64,000 nucleotides of DNA from Nissolia schottii (Eukaryota; Streptophyta; Magnoliopsida; Fabales; Fabaceae). Positions within the stretch are counted from its first letter, which is position 1. Every line of letters starts with the position of its first letter. Under the pieces are notes generated by a model that saw nothing but the letters and a program-made list of their open reading frames with translations, searched no databases and was not told the origin of the DNA. The DNA is taken from assembly GCA_003254905.1 (NCBI GenBank), contig QANU01105209.1:359596-423595 (forward strand), in the 5' to 3' direction. A program made the position numbers and the translations under genes. Shown here piece after piece: positions 11,681 to 24,000 of the stretch.

Positions 11681-13245
11681 GCATACTATGAGATTATAAA
11701 TTTATTGGACCCATAGATAAGTAAAAAATCCAGATCTCGGAGTTCCTTCTCAATTAATGGAGAGTTTGATTAAGTTAATTAATTAGAGTATTCTATTAAC
11801 AAAATTTGAAGTTATAATAGTATAAATTAAAATTATAATTATAACCCTAATATTTTATGTTGATTAGATGTTGACATAGATGAAACATCAGTAAAAACTT
11901 TCCACGTCAGTTGATTTACGTCAATTGATTTTTTTTCTCTTGACGTATAGTCTATTTCAAAGGTTATTTAGTTTTGTCTCAAGTAAAATTAAAATATAAA
12001 AAAAACTAATGATACAATAAATTTTAATTTATTAATAATTGTATTGATAAAGTAGTTTAATTCTAATTGATCTAAAGGCAACATGTCCTGATTTACAAGG
12101 GACCCTGACGCTTTAATTAGAATTCACATATAATGTATAGTATATAATGTGTAGTAGTTAAGTTAGATCGCATACCTTGAATATATGGTGACCACCCCCT
12201 TTTATATCCCAAGGATTAGGGTTTGCATGCTTGTGTTACCTCTGTGCTCTTCGCGGATGGTTCTTCATGATTGTATTTGCTCCCATTTGAATTATATGAT
12301 TATGGGGGATAAGCTTAAGCAGTTAGACATGTCTAAAATCATAGTGGGTGTGAACACGAGTCTCATTTGAGCCTAATAGCTACCAAGTGATGTAGGTTAA
12401 GATCTAGGCCCAAAAGTGTATAATCCAAGACTCAATTTAAATAATTTAAATACATCAAATTTTACCCCATTTAAAATACAAGGTGTATTTTAAAAATGAA
12501 TTGTACATTTTTAATTATTAATGAAAAATAAAGAAAATAGTATATATTACACATATATAATGCGTTATATAAAAATTAACATGAAGAATTGAATTTTGAA
12601 ATTTTATTTTCTTTGTTAATATATATAATTTCATATATTTAAAATTGAACCTTATATATTTTATGTTAATCAAATCTAAATATGTTTCGCTTTCACATTA
12701 AAAAAAAAGTTCATAATAAAAGAGAAAAATTGATTTAGTTCAAAGTTAAGAAGCATCGGCAATGACACGGACATGAGACACAATACAACACATGACACAA
12801 CAATACACTAATTTTAAAATTTCATAGGAAATAGACACGACATATGTCAATATAAAATTAAATATTTATAATAATATCATAATATTTTTATTAATATTAA
12901 ATTATTAATTTTTAACATGTTTTAAACTACTTTTAAAATATATGAAACATTTAATATATTTTTAAGTATTAATATTTATTAATTTTTTAAGAGTTTATAT
13001 TATTATAAATCATTTAACATTTTAAATACTTTTTACTTAAATACAACTTAAGTTTTTTTTAAAATATAACTCATACATACTTAAACACAATTAATCATAA
13101 TTTTTTTTTAAATACTTTCAAACACGTGGCATATGTGTGTCAAAGAAGGGTATGCATCCGTAATCTGTCGAACATTGAGAGTAAGTTGAAGCTGTTACTT
13201 GGTGCTCCTCATCCAACAAAGATACAGAAGGCGGTCGAAGAAATG
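11681..13245. other. AT-rich intergenic DNA upstream of ESV1
   Basis: No gene is supported. The stretch is strongly AT-rich, with long A/T tracts from 11750 to 13100. A region from about 12755 to 12850, rich in 'gacac' words (cggcaatgacacggacatg), looks like the edge of a dispersed repeat, but I could not define its ends. Confidence 0.5.
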
Positions 13246-13325
13246 ACACGTGGCGTGACAACAGTGGAAGTAAGGAAACACCAACGGCGGTGGGACCCAT
13301 GTGCTCACGTGTATACCTATATATG
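13246..13325 (+). promoter_or_regulatory. Candidate ESV1 core promoter: G-box and TATA box
   Basis: ACACGTGGCG (13246-13255) contains a perfect CACGTG G-box/ABRE core. TATATATG at 13318-13325 is a good TATA box about 70 bases downstream. A pyrimidine-rich stretch with CT repeats follows at 13398-13450, typical of a plant 5' leader. The first ESV1 start codon is about 385 bases after the TATA box, so either the leader is long or transcription starts further down. G-box factors couple genes to light and the clock, which would suit a starch-turnover gene. This is inferred from motifs only. Confidence 0.45.
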
Positions 13326-13710
13326 AGCAAATCTCGGGATACGCAGCCATGGTCGAAAGCCAAGCCCAGCCCAGCCCAGCCCGGATCTGATCTCATCGCT
13401 CTGTCTCTCTTCTCGCTTCTCTCTTCTCTCTTCTCTACCACTACTTCCCTTCCCTTTCTAATTCCCGCATTCAAGAACACTCACTCGCTCTTAAACGCTT
13501 TCAAATCAAATGCTTCCAAATAAACACTCCTCCCCCCATTCCTCACGCTCCTTTCATTCCTCATTCAACTATTATTACTCCTCTCATTCCAATTTCTGTT
13601 TTCATTATTATGTTGTAGCTAATTAGACACGCGCACAAGGAAGCAAGCAAGCGGTTACACACTGCCACTGCATTTTAACCTAATTTATGTGCCAATGTCA
13701 TTTGGCATCA

Positions 13711-16700
13711 ATGGCGGCAAGTTCTAGAGGCCTCTCCACCACGCACTTCGATTTGAGGCTGCGAGTTCGGCGCCTCAATGTTGCTCTGCTCCCTAACGCT
13801 CACGTCCTGAGCGTGGGCCCCAGGAAGCGGAGGAAGCTGTGTTTCGACGCCGACCGAGTTCGACTCGGCGGCGGTTGCCAGCTGCGGTGCTGCTGTTCCG
13901 ACTCAGTTACTCCGATTCGCAGGACGAGTGGGCCTGGCAACGGCGGCGGCGACAAGACCGACGAATGGCGCTTCGATCCGAAGAAGAAGCCTCACTCTCA
14001 CGCTCACCGTGTCAGGATTCAGGCATCCCCTGCCGCAATGCCTTTCGCTTCTCCACCGTACGTCTATAATTAGAATTGTTCGCTTTCTTTTTTTATTCGT
14101 TAAAATTCATTCGTATAGCTAGGTCTCTGAAATTTACTTCATGTCTGAAATCTATATGCTGTTGGTATGGATTTAGTGGTTTTCTTGTGCTATTGGATCT
14201 GTAGTATGTACTGCGCACTAGGTGATTTGTTTCACTTTCACCATCTCTTCAAACGTAACAGAAGTTTCGGATTATTATAATATAATTTCCTGCGTCAGTG
14301 GTAACCTACTCAACCTTTCGTTTTGGTTCAATTCCTTGTGTATTGGAGTGCATGCTGCCCACAGCAATGCAATTGAGTCGTTATGATAGTAGTTAGCCAA
14401 TATTAATTGAGAGGCATAGCCTTTTCTTGGCATTAACTTCATTAGAAGCTGCTGGTGATGACCATGTCCTGGTTTGTAATAGATGAAAGTGGTTTTCTAT
14501 ACATCAGCTCGCTATGTAGAAGTAATATGCATCAACTTTATTGGAAGACTTGAACGAGTGTTTAAACAGAATGACCAATGAGGCTAAAATACATTTTTGT
14601 AATTTCGAATTGAATCCACAGATTTTGAAGGTGGATGTCATTATATCCACGCGGATAGCTTAATTGTATTCTAAACGTTATATTGGTTTTAAATTGAAGT
14701 TATTTAGGTCTTCATAATGTCGTCATACTGAAATGTTCTGACCTACGTCTAAGAGCAAGGAATGACGAACTACACTTCACAATTTTCTTCTCTGTTTAGG
14801 CTTTCTGTTATTCTTCATTGTTTTCTTGAGAAAACAAGTGATGCTTTGCTTTGGAGGGGATTATAACAGGAAATGTTAATTGGTTGTTGTTTATACTTTT
14901 ATATAACCTGTGGTGGGTGGAACCTTTTTCTCAGTGGTTATGCTGTTTTATGATTGCCACAGATCCTTTCTGAAGCAGGAAAAATTCTTTCCTCGTTGCA
15001 CCCCAAGAAACTCTGGTCCACAGTCACGTGATACGCCACCAAAAAGAGGTAGTTTATAATTGCTATCTTTACCCTCTTATTACATCTTCCCTGAACATTA
15101 ACGAAGACCATTTTAGATATTTCAATTGGTTAATCATGGAGTGCTGAATGTTATGTCTGTTTGTGTTCGCCGGTTCCTACACAGACACTGGTATAGCAAA
15201 TGAGAAGGACTGGGGTATCAGCTTGTTAAATGAAAATGTTAATGAGTCCGGTACTAATGAAGATGGGAGTACCTGGTACAGAGAAAGTGGGGAAGAACTG
15301 GGTGAAAATGGATATAGATGTAGATGGACAAGAATGGGTGGTCAATCCCATGATGGTTCCTCAGAATGGAAAGAAACGGTATTTGTAATTTTAATATTTT
15401 AATGTCAAAGTACTTTTTTCTTTTAGGCTTGACCTGGGAGTAAATCTATAGAAGCAGATGATGTTAAAGTATTTTTTTGAATGCAAACTTCTGTTAAAGT
15501 ACTCTTGTTATATGCTTAGTTATCAAACGAAGTCTTGTTCAATACCTGCAAATTCTCTTCATTTACTTATAAACTACAATAAAGGAGCGATCATATTTCC
15601 TAGCTGCTGATTGCAAAGATTTCCATGCTGACTTTTTGTGGTGAGATGATTTATTGTAAAGTTGAAAACAATAATGACACAGATATAACTGAATACTTCG
15701 TACTTTTGCTTTTAAAGACAGGACTGGAGTAATGTAACGCCTGTTTTACTGAGTACTATAGTAGCTTAGATCAATATATTATTAGCCTAGTAAGTTTGCG
15801 CATAATGACAGGAAGGATCTTGGTGTGCAAGCACTTTGTATAACTAGGTAATATTGAGCATAAATCTGCATTCAAATATTTCTAGGAATTTGGTTTTTAC
15901 TCTTGGAGCAGCTCTTGTAATTTAAAAGTTAATATGTTATTATTAATATTCATGGATTCAGTGCTGAATAATCTTATAGAAGTGTTCATCTTCCTAACAA
16001 GGGTAACTTCTATGTATTCTTGGATCATCATCACAATGAACCAATCTTTACCCGTACAAGTGAAATCATAATTTTGGAAAGATCCTAAAATCCTTCAACT
16101 TCTCAACTTTTTAAAACTTGATTATCTACAATTGCAATCCTTCTAAATTTATTTTTTTTAACTTCATCTTTGTGGTAAATCTGGCTGTAGTTACATATTA
16201 ATTTGGAGTTTAATCATAAAGAAATATTACTTCTTGGAAATATTTGAGGGTTTCTTTCAGTTTTCATGATTCATTCTGTTTAGTACTTTAGTTAGTGCAA
16301 TAGTGCGAGTCCCATGTGACTCTAAACTTACTTCTGGGTAAACCAAGGATCTGGATAATTCCTTTGACTTCTGCTATTCTAAACTTACTTCTGGGTAAAC
16401 CAAGGATCTGGATAATTCCTTTGACTTCTGCTATTTGTTCATATGCTTTGTGTACACTACATTGACATTTTCCTGTAGCTGAATCAAGTGTATGATTTCA
16501 AGATGAACTTATTTGAAGTAATGGTAGGTTGGTATTGTTTTTAATAACCCCCATCAAGTGTTTTCCTAGGTGGATTCGTTTAGATATGTTGAGTTGAAAA
16601 TATTCATAACCGTATCAGTATCACACCCCAGGTGGATTCATTTAATTGGCTTTATTGATCTAATTGACAGTGGTGGGAGAAGAGTGACTGGACTGGATAT

Positions 16701-19700
16701 AAAGAGCTAGGTATGTTGCTTTTTGTTTGATTTACTAAGCTGACATTACTAGAAGCTTTTATGAATTCCCAATTCCAGGGCAGTTGCATCATTATTTTAT
16801 CTGACACTTAAAAGATCTAATGTGTGGATGCATATGATCAGTTTTAAATTTTCTAACAGGTGTGGAGAAATCTGGTAGAAATTCTGAGGGAGATTCTTGG
16901 TGGGAAACATGGCAAGAAAATCTTCAGCAAGATGAATGGAGGTCATTACTTTATTTCTCAGGTTGTTGTGAATGAGTGAACCTCAAGTATTCTTAACCCA
17001 AAGTCTTGCATGTTTAAATTTGCAGCAACATAGCAAGAATAGAGAGAAGTGCACAAAAACAAGCTAAATCAGGAACTGAAAGTGCTGGATGGTATGAGAA
17101 ATGGTATGTTGGTGTATTTTACATTAAAAAATTGGTTTCTATATGCATTATTTATGAAAAATGAATTTAGAATATCTGACTATTTCAAATTCTGTTAGGT
17201 GGGAAAAGTATGATGCTAAAGGCTGGACTGAGAAGGGAGCACATAAGTATGGTAGACTGAATGAACAGTCATGGTGGGAAAAGTGGGGAGAACATTATGA
17301 TGGAAGAGGATCTGTTCTCAAATGGTTTGTATTTTGATTTTTCTTTCTAGTGAGTTTGCTTTATTGTCCTCTGCAATTCCATGTTGCTAATGTACTAAAT
17401 ATTGTTGAAAATAGCTTAATTATTTCTTGTTGCTACAGTCCTGTGAATCTATATGTATTTGTGCGTGTGTGTATCTATATTCATGAGTGTGGTTTTGTTG
17501 ACAAGTGTGTAAAAACTGGAACTTTTGTATCATCTAAATAACACATTATACAATGCTTGTAACTTCTGACTGTAGAATTGTTTATACTATTATTTTGATC
17601 ACGTGAACAAAATTTTTAAAAAATATTTTCATTTGTAATGCGATCATATTATTAATTAAGTTTTATGATATTGATGGACGTGCATTAACATGATATTTAT
17701 GGGCATGTCGTGCATGATGTACTTTTCAGATTATGTCCAACAGTGGATTTGGTGTAGTTTTCCTCTTATAAAATGTTATTCATTGGTTTGAGATTGATTT
17801 TTATTTATGCTAATGACAAGATACTATGCCTACAAGTATTGAGTTATGATGTTTTTTCCCCTATCTCTTTCAATTCTTAATTTACCTCGCTTGTTTTTCT
17901 TTTCTATTATCTATTTTTTGTGTCTTATACTATTGTAATTTTCCTGTTAATTCTAGGGCACAAGGGGATACAAGTTTATCTAAATTTCTGGCTAAAAAGA
18001 GTTTATTTTATGCTAGTTCTGAGTTTTGTCTTCTTTGTGCTTCCTTCTCCTTGTTTACATTTCCTCAGGACAGATAAGTGGGCTGAAACTGAGCTTGGTA
18101 CAAAATGGGGAGACAAGTGGGAGGAGCGGTTCTTTAAAGGCATAGGTTCCCGCCATGGGGAAACATGGCATGTATCTCCCAGCCGTGAACGTATGTTATG
18201 CCCATAATTGTTGTTTCCATATAATTATAAAGTCTACTCTCACATTCGTTTCATTCTTGGTAGTTCCCATTCAGTAACCAAATGCTGTGTCTTTTCATTC
18301 CATTTGATGTTTTTCACAGTGCATTGCTCCCATAAATGTAGTATTGGAGTTACATTCCATTTAACAAAACTTGGCTCATTGTCTTCATATAGAATGCATT
18401 GCCAATCTCAACTCTAGGTATTAATCATGTATCTTGTGAGTCTGAAGAGTTGGACTGCCCATTCTTCCAAGGACTGAAAATAGGGCTTCTCTTATTTATT
18501 CCGCTAGGCTTTCTCAATTTTCTCCTAGTTCATGATCCAAGGTTTAGCAGCTGCAAAGGGCACCTTGCTGCCTCTATTGTATTTTATGCACTTGCTACGT
18601 TTTTTCACCCTTCAACATAACCACCATATTTGGTGTATTGTGTTATTTTAAATTTGATGTACTTTTCATCTTTTTACCAGGTTGGTCAAGAACCTGGGGA
18701 GAAGAGCACTTTGGAAACGGGTATGTAACCAAAAGCTGTCACTCAGCTGAATCTTTTGGATATATTTGCTCATGAAAATAGCTTACGAGTAACATGAATT
18801 ATTGGGTAGATCTGTATCCAGTGATTTGAAGATTTTTATTTTCAGTCAATATGTTTTTACCAGTAATTACAACTATTTTCCGTTTGTTTCATTTTCAAAC
18901 TTTTGTTAAAGAAATGGAGCAAACCTTGCAAAAGTTTTAAAACAGGAAAACTAAATTAAACCGAGATGCCGTTTCTAAATTATGAGTGAAATAAAACGGC
19001 ACCTTACTTTATTTCTATCTGATTCTCGGGTTTTGTCTGTAACAGGAAAGTTCACAAGTATGGAAACAGCACCACTGGTGAAAGCTGGGATATAGTTGTA
19101 GACGAGGAAACTTATTATGAGTAAGAATGCTCTTCTCAACTCTCTTATTATGAGAATTACACTTTTAGGCTTGATCCATCTGGATTTAATACTTATATTA
19201 CAAATGAAATTCACTTATATGGTTCAGTTCTTGACCTCTTGTAAGAGTTAGGGACAGAAAAGTAGAATAGCGAGTTCAATTTTTGTAGATGTTTTCCACG
19301 AGGTGCAATTCTCTCACGTTTTGTTTGGGGCATCAAGGGTCTCACCAGGAGGCTCTTGGACCATGCCCATTCTCATTGGGTCATGGAGCTCGGTTTACCC
19401 AATATAAAAATAATTCACATGCAGTTCACGTTCCCAATTGTGTTACACCTCCTTCTTAATTGTTTTGCATTTACTTAAAAGGAAATGAATAAATACGGAA
19501 ACATATTGATTAATCGTGATTGCAAGTGTTCGTTCAATTTGAATGTGCTAATGTGTGTGTGTTGTATAAAAGGGCTGAACCTCATTATGGATGGGCGGAT
19601 GTGGTGGGTGATTCAAGCCAATTACTTTCAATCGAGCCTCGTGAGAGGCCACCCGGTGTTTTCCCCAATTTAGACTTTGGCTCACCTCCATCACCCGAAG

Positions 19701-19759
19701 CTGATGATATTGTTGATGATGATTCACCCGATGCCGATGTCTTGCCCCCGTCACCATGA
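13711..19759 (+). CDS. ESV1: EARLY STARVATION 1-type tryptophan-rich starch granule protein
   Basis: Eleven exons, about 458 residues: 13711-14057, 14963-15048, 15185-15378, 16671-16710, 16860-16941, 17026-17103, 17199-17324, 18069-18190, 18681-18720, 19046-19120, 19573-19759. The N-terminus is basic and Ser/Arg-rich, like a plastid transit peptide. From residue ~140 comes DTGIANEKDWG; residues ~205-410 form the family's Trp/aromatic-rich domain (WWEKSDWTGYKELG, WYEKWWEKYDAKGWTEKG, WWEKWGEHYDGRG, TDKWAETELGTKWGDKW, RTWGEEHFGNGKVHKYG). The tail is Pro/Asp-rich (RPPGVFPNLDFG to the stop). ESV1 and its paralogue LESV bind amylopectin in plastids and control starch granule structure and turnover. 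The short length, Pro-rich end and this N-terminus favour ESV1 over LESV. ATG 13687 is in frame 8 codons upstream; 13711 was chosen for its G at +4. The large third intron (15379-16670) carries a 57-bp duplication. Confidence 0.9.
16321..16434. repeat. Exact 57-bp tandem duplication in an ESV1 intron
   Basis: Two adjacent copies of a 57-base unit starting tctaaacttacttctgggta, at 16321-16377 and 16378-16434, with no difference I can see. Identity implies a recent duplication or an assembly artefact. It lies in intron 3, about 240 bases before exon 4. Confidence 0.9.
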
Positions 19760-21036
19760 AGAGGAAACTTCCATTTGTAAAAGATATATTTATTATTTTG
19801 GACCAATCATTTTATTCATTCTTTCTATCTTAATGTTATTTATTTATTTATTTTTCTGCATTCGTCTTTAAACTCAATTGATATGATGTTCATATTATTT
19901 GTTCATGAAATTATTGGATACTTGTGTGCTGAGACCATGCTATCTACTGAAAGGTTGTAAAATGGTTTGATCTTTAATGATTTCCAGTTTAAATCAGTCA
20001 ATTGTTTAGGCATGGAAAATATATGGTAATCAAAATACCCGAAAAACAAAGGGCGATAACAACCATAACATGAAAAGGTTTTAGAAAAGCATAATCTTTT
20101 GTATTTTGGTAATTAGAAATTAATTTTATGAATAATTCAAATAACAAGCAACTCAATCAAACATGAAACCCAGGCAAAGAAAAAATCAAAATTCAAAACT
20201 ACCAAACCGCCTGCCCTCTCAATTCTACGGTTCCTTTTTCTTTGCTCATGAACAATGTCCATAGACAATAATGGTAAATCTCATATTCATCCATATCTAG
20301 CGATTCAGATTCATCCTCAACAATCGTGTCATCATTTGCTACATCCTGCCGCTTGAAGAAGTGAAAATCAATTGACTGCATCATTGAGGGAGAAAGATAG
20401 GGACGATGGCGATTATGTACAACTAAAGAATTTTCCTGCACGAAGATATACATGGCCTAAATTTGTATGTATTTTCCCAACTTCTGTGATGGACTAAAGC
20501 AAACCCTAACTTTTTATGCAGCTGTGTATCAAATGGTTGTCCTCCAACTCCAATTCCCATTGCTCACTTCTGCTCACCTCTCTACCAATTCAGTTATATG
20601 TCAACCTCTTCCAGCATCAAACTGAGACCATATATCCTTAGAAATGCACAAGATCTTCCGTGATTAAAATTTCAAGATGTGTCCTCTTTGAAAGACATTT
20701 TTTTGTTTGTTTCTGGTTTGAATTTTGCAAGAGAAATTCTTATATGATATAAGAGTAAAAAGCCTCTTCTTCAGACCCATTTATCCTTTGCCACATATAT
20801 GAGCCACCCATGTCTCCTTAACCATTCACTATCTTGTTTTCTTGCCTACAAAGTTGATGTGGCAAAGAATATATTAGTCAGAGCAAAGAGAAATCTTTTG
20901 CTCTAAAGCACATAAGAATTTCTCATTTTGTAATCTACTTTCAATTGAGTAGCCGCAGCACAAGGAGATGTAATGAGATCAAAGAATCATAATGAAAGAG
21001 TCAACAGGTACATCAGTGGAAAATATGGCAGCTGCA
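19760..21036. other. Convergent intergenic region between ESV1 and the O-fucosyltransferase
   Basis: This holds the 3' flanks of both genes. No complete gene is present. A short copy of the O-fucosyltransferase C-terminal coding sequence lies at 20279-20345 and is listed separately. The rest is AT-rich with no recognisable element. Confidence 0.6.
20279..20345 (-). pseudogene. 67-bp duplicate of the O-fucosyltransferase acidic tail
   Basis: This stretch matches 21136-21202, the acidic C-terminal coding part of the neighbouring O-fucosyltransferase, with about 5 mismatches in 67 bases. On the minus strand it reads DVANDDTIVEDESESLDMDE against DVANDDTDVEDESELLDMDE in the gene. It lies about 690 bases beyond that gene's stop, in the same orientation. 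The open frame extends 84 codons (20453-20199), but the flanks show no similarity to the gene. It is most likely a remnant of a local tandem duplication. Confidence 0.7.
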
Positions 21037-24000
21037 CTAATCTGATAGAATTTCCTCCAACTCAGGATCCTCAGAGTTCAAAATGTCATAGTCCAAAGAT
21101 GTTTCATTGTACGTACCCTTCTCTGCTAGATCATTCTCATATTCATCCATGTCTAGCAATTCAGACTCATCCTCAACATCCGTGTCATCATTTGCTACAT
21201 CATTCTTGATTTCATTAACCTTCCCATGTTTTCTATGTCCAGAATTTTTCTCTGTTTTGGCCACAGAATCTTCACAAATGCAGGTAGACGGATTCTCATG
21301 AAACCCACCTCTACCTGGTCTAACCTCCTTTGGCTCCCCCATGAAACCTTTCTGGGAAGTACGTACACCAGAAGCAAAAGCTTCCCAAGTCAAATTACTT
21401 CGGTTCAAGAACAATCGATAGAGTTTTTTAGCATTTGGACGAATGGTTGGCTTGTGCCCAAAGTATCTCCTATAACAAAGCGCCCAGAAAGCTAATCAAT
21501 AGGTATAGATATCAGCAACCAACAGAAGAAAAAAAGTAAATGGAGTCAGCGTACCTTCGCCCGGCTAATATTTTAGCCATATTACCATTGTTATTGGTCA
21601 CAAATACATCACTTTCATCACAAACAATGAAGTCAAGTGCAGCCATGCGAGAGGAAAACGAAGAAAATGGTTCTAAAGCTTCCTTGGTAGCAATGGTCTC
21701 TTTGGAATGGAAATTGGGAAATAATGCTTTTAGAGGTGCCAACGTTTCTTCCCCTCCATATACTTCCCCTGATGCAACATAAATATGAACATCAGAACCA
21801 TACCCCAATGCTCTAAGCATGAGACCAACTTCTTCTGGGGTTAGTGGGCATCTTCCCTGCCTCCTTTGCCTATCCGGATTGCTTCTCTGCATATCAATAT
21901 TACTCACGCTATTCACAAATCCATATACTCGCTTTTAAAATCAGCTATGATATGCCAACATATGAAAAATCATTTTTAACAAAAAATAATGCCTATTTCC
22001 TTAGTATCTTGGTTCTAACTGGATGAAAGATTGTTCAGATGTCAAAACTTAAAAGCCACTGATTATATTCATTCTATTAAAAAATCTTATTATGTTTCCA
22101 TGTTCTGTGAGCCTTACATGTAGCGTCTTCCACCTCCTCCTTAATGCAGCCAGATCCTTCTTCTCCTTCTCCCCTCCACCATAATCACATCCGGAAAATG
22201 CAAGCATATCAGGTTCAAATCTGGAGCAAGAAAAGCCAATCAGTTTAGAAACTATTCAATAGTTACCTGTTCATATTTTTTCTTCTCTCTCTCTTTTTTT
22301 TTGTGTACAAAGCTCCGTGGACCTAGGAGGCCCCACTAGGGGGTGGGGCAAGGGGAGTGCATCAGGAAGGGATCAAATCTCTCCTATCAGGCACATAAGG
22401 ACACCATATGCCCACCAGCTGAATTAACGGTCACAGCCTCTTAAATGTAAAAAGACGTTGCTTGTTGTCCAAATAGAATCAACAAAAGCTTCTCGAGTGC
22501 AATCATCCAAAGATAATTCTCAAGCTCAAACTAGAGTTTCATTAGTTATCACACTGATGACACCAATTGAGAAAATAGCCTGATCATGTGAATCATATAG
22601 GATGGAAACAGATAAAAAGGGACCAAAGACTAATCAAACTACCTCAGGTGCAGTGCAATATAATGCTTGCTTCTCATCCTCATCTGACGTACCAATTTTT
22701 CACCCATTTCAAGTATCGCGTTAGTAAATCTTAAAGCATGATAGTTAACTCTACATCTCAACTTCTGATACTCTATATCCAACTTGTTTGCAAGCCGGTA
22801 GTCAAATTTGTTGAGCTGAACAGCCTGACACAAGATGGGGCAAATAAATTTAATATATTTACTGGATAATCAAACATTTAAACAGTTATCCATGTATTAT
22901 GGTTATCAGAACTTAAGGCACCAATTAATTGTATTGTGTAAACATATTTTAATTTTAGTGTTTCCATAAATATGAGCAGATCAGAACTCAAGGATACAGT
23001 TAATAATCTGGTGAAGAGATATAAATGATAGAGGTATCTGAAACAGTACAAAAGAATCTAACAAATACATAAATGTTATCTATCCAAAAGAAAAAGTACT
23101 ATTAAATCTAAAAAAGAGGACAGTTAGTGCTGAATCTGATTGAGCTCTAATGTATTTCTTGAAATTTTCTCAAAATCTCAGCAGTTTCAAGCATGCAAAA
23201 TGTCCCAGTTCAGTTAACCAAAATCACAGAAATGAAAAGGCTTATAAATGTGCAATATGTAGAAACAAGTATCTTGAAGATTTAATGAATGCACATTATC
23301 CTTTGTGCCTTTGTCTGCCAAAGGATGACTAACAGATATAATCTAGGGCTGTCTAGTTACAGTGAAAAGTATCTTGTCATTTGAAATTTCTGAGACAAGT
23401 TAAAGAAGAAAAAATAAATCTGGATCATGCAAATAGTGTTATTATAGAACTGCTTAGCTGATGGAAATGCTTTAGGTACGGCTTTAAATTGAAGTAAAGG
23501 AGGAGATATATCCTAGCTTGACTCAAATACTTTAGGCATCAGACACATGGGGTTTAAATTCATCACATAACCAAGAGATGGTAGCCAAATGAAGGAAACT
23601 GAAGAGCTGATCATACTAAAAACAAAAGCATCTAATCACTCTAATTAGACTTGCTATAATATCTATCCCATAAATATTTGGATTCTGGTCCTTAATATGA
23701 AAGGACCTTAAAACATCCTACTAGTATCACACAATAACAATAACGTCTTCCAAGCAACAACGATTAACCTGGGAGATGAAGATGCCTCCTAGCTAATAGA
23801 GGGCATCTAACAAGCTGCACAACAAATTGGGACCAATAGTAGTTTCAGGAAAATGGAAATAGAAAACTTACATGCTTTTTCAGGAGTACAGGTAATATAC
23901 GATTTATATAACACCTTTCACTACACTTCCTTGGGACACGCATGGAGTATGAAGACGATGCTTTGCCACCCTTTCCTGGGAGTTGCTTGATAATTTTCAC

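Noticed and set aside
13711..19759. Assignment of the Trp-rich protein to LESV
   Set aside because: LESV is longer, with a different N-terminal half; the short N-terminal region and Pro/Asp-rich end fit ESV1 better.
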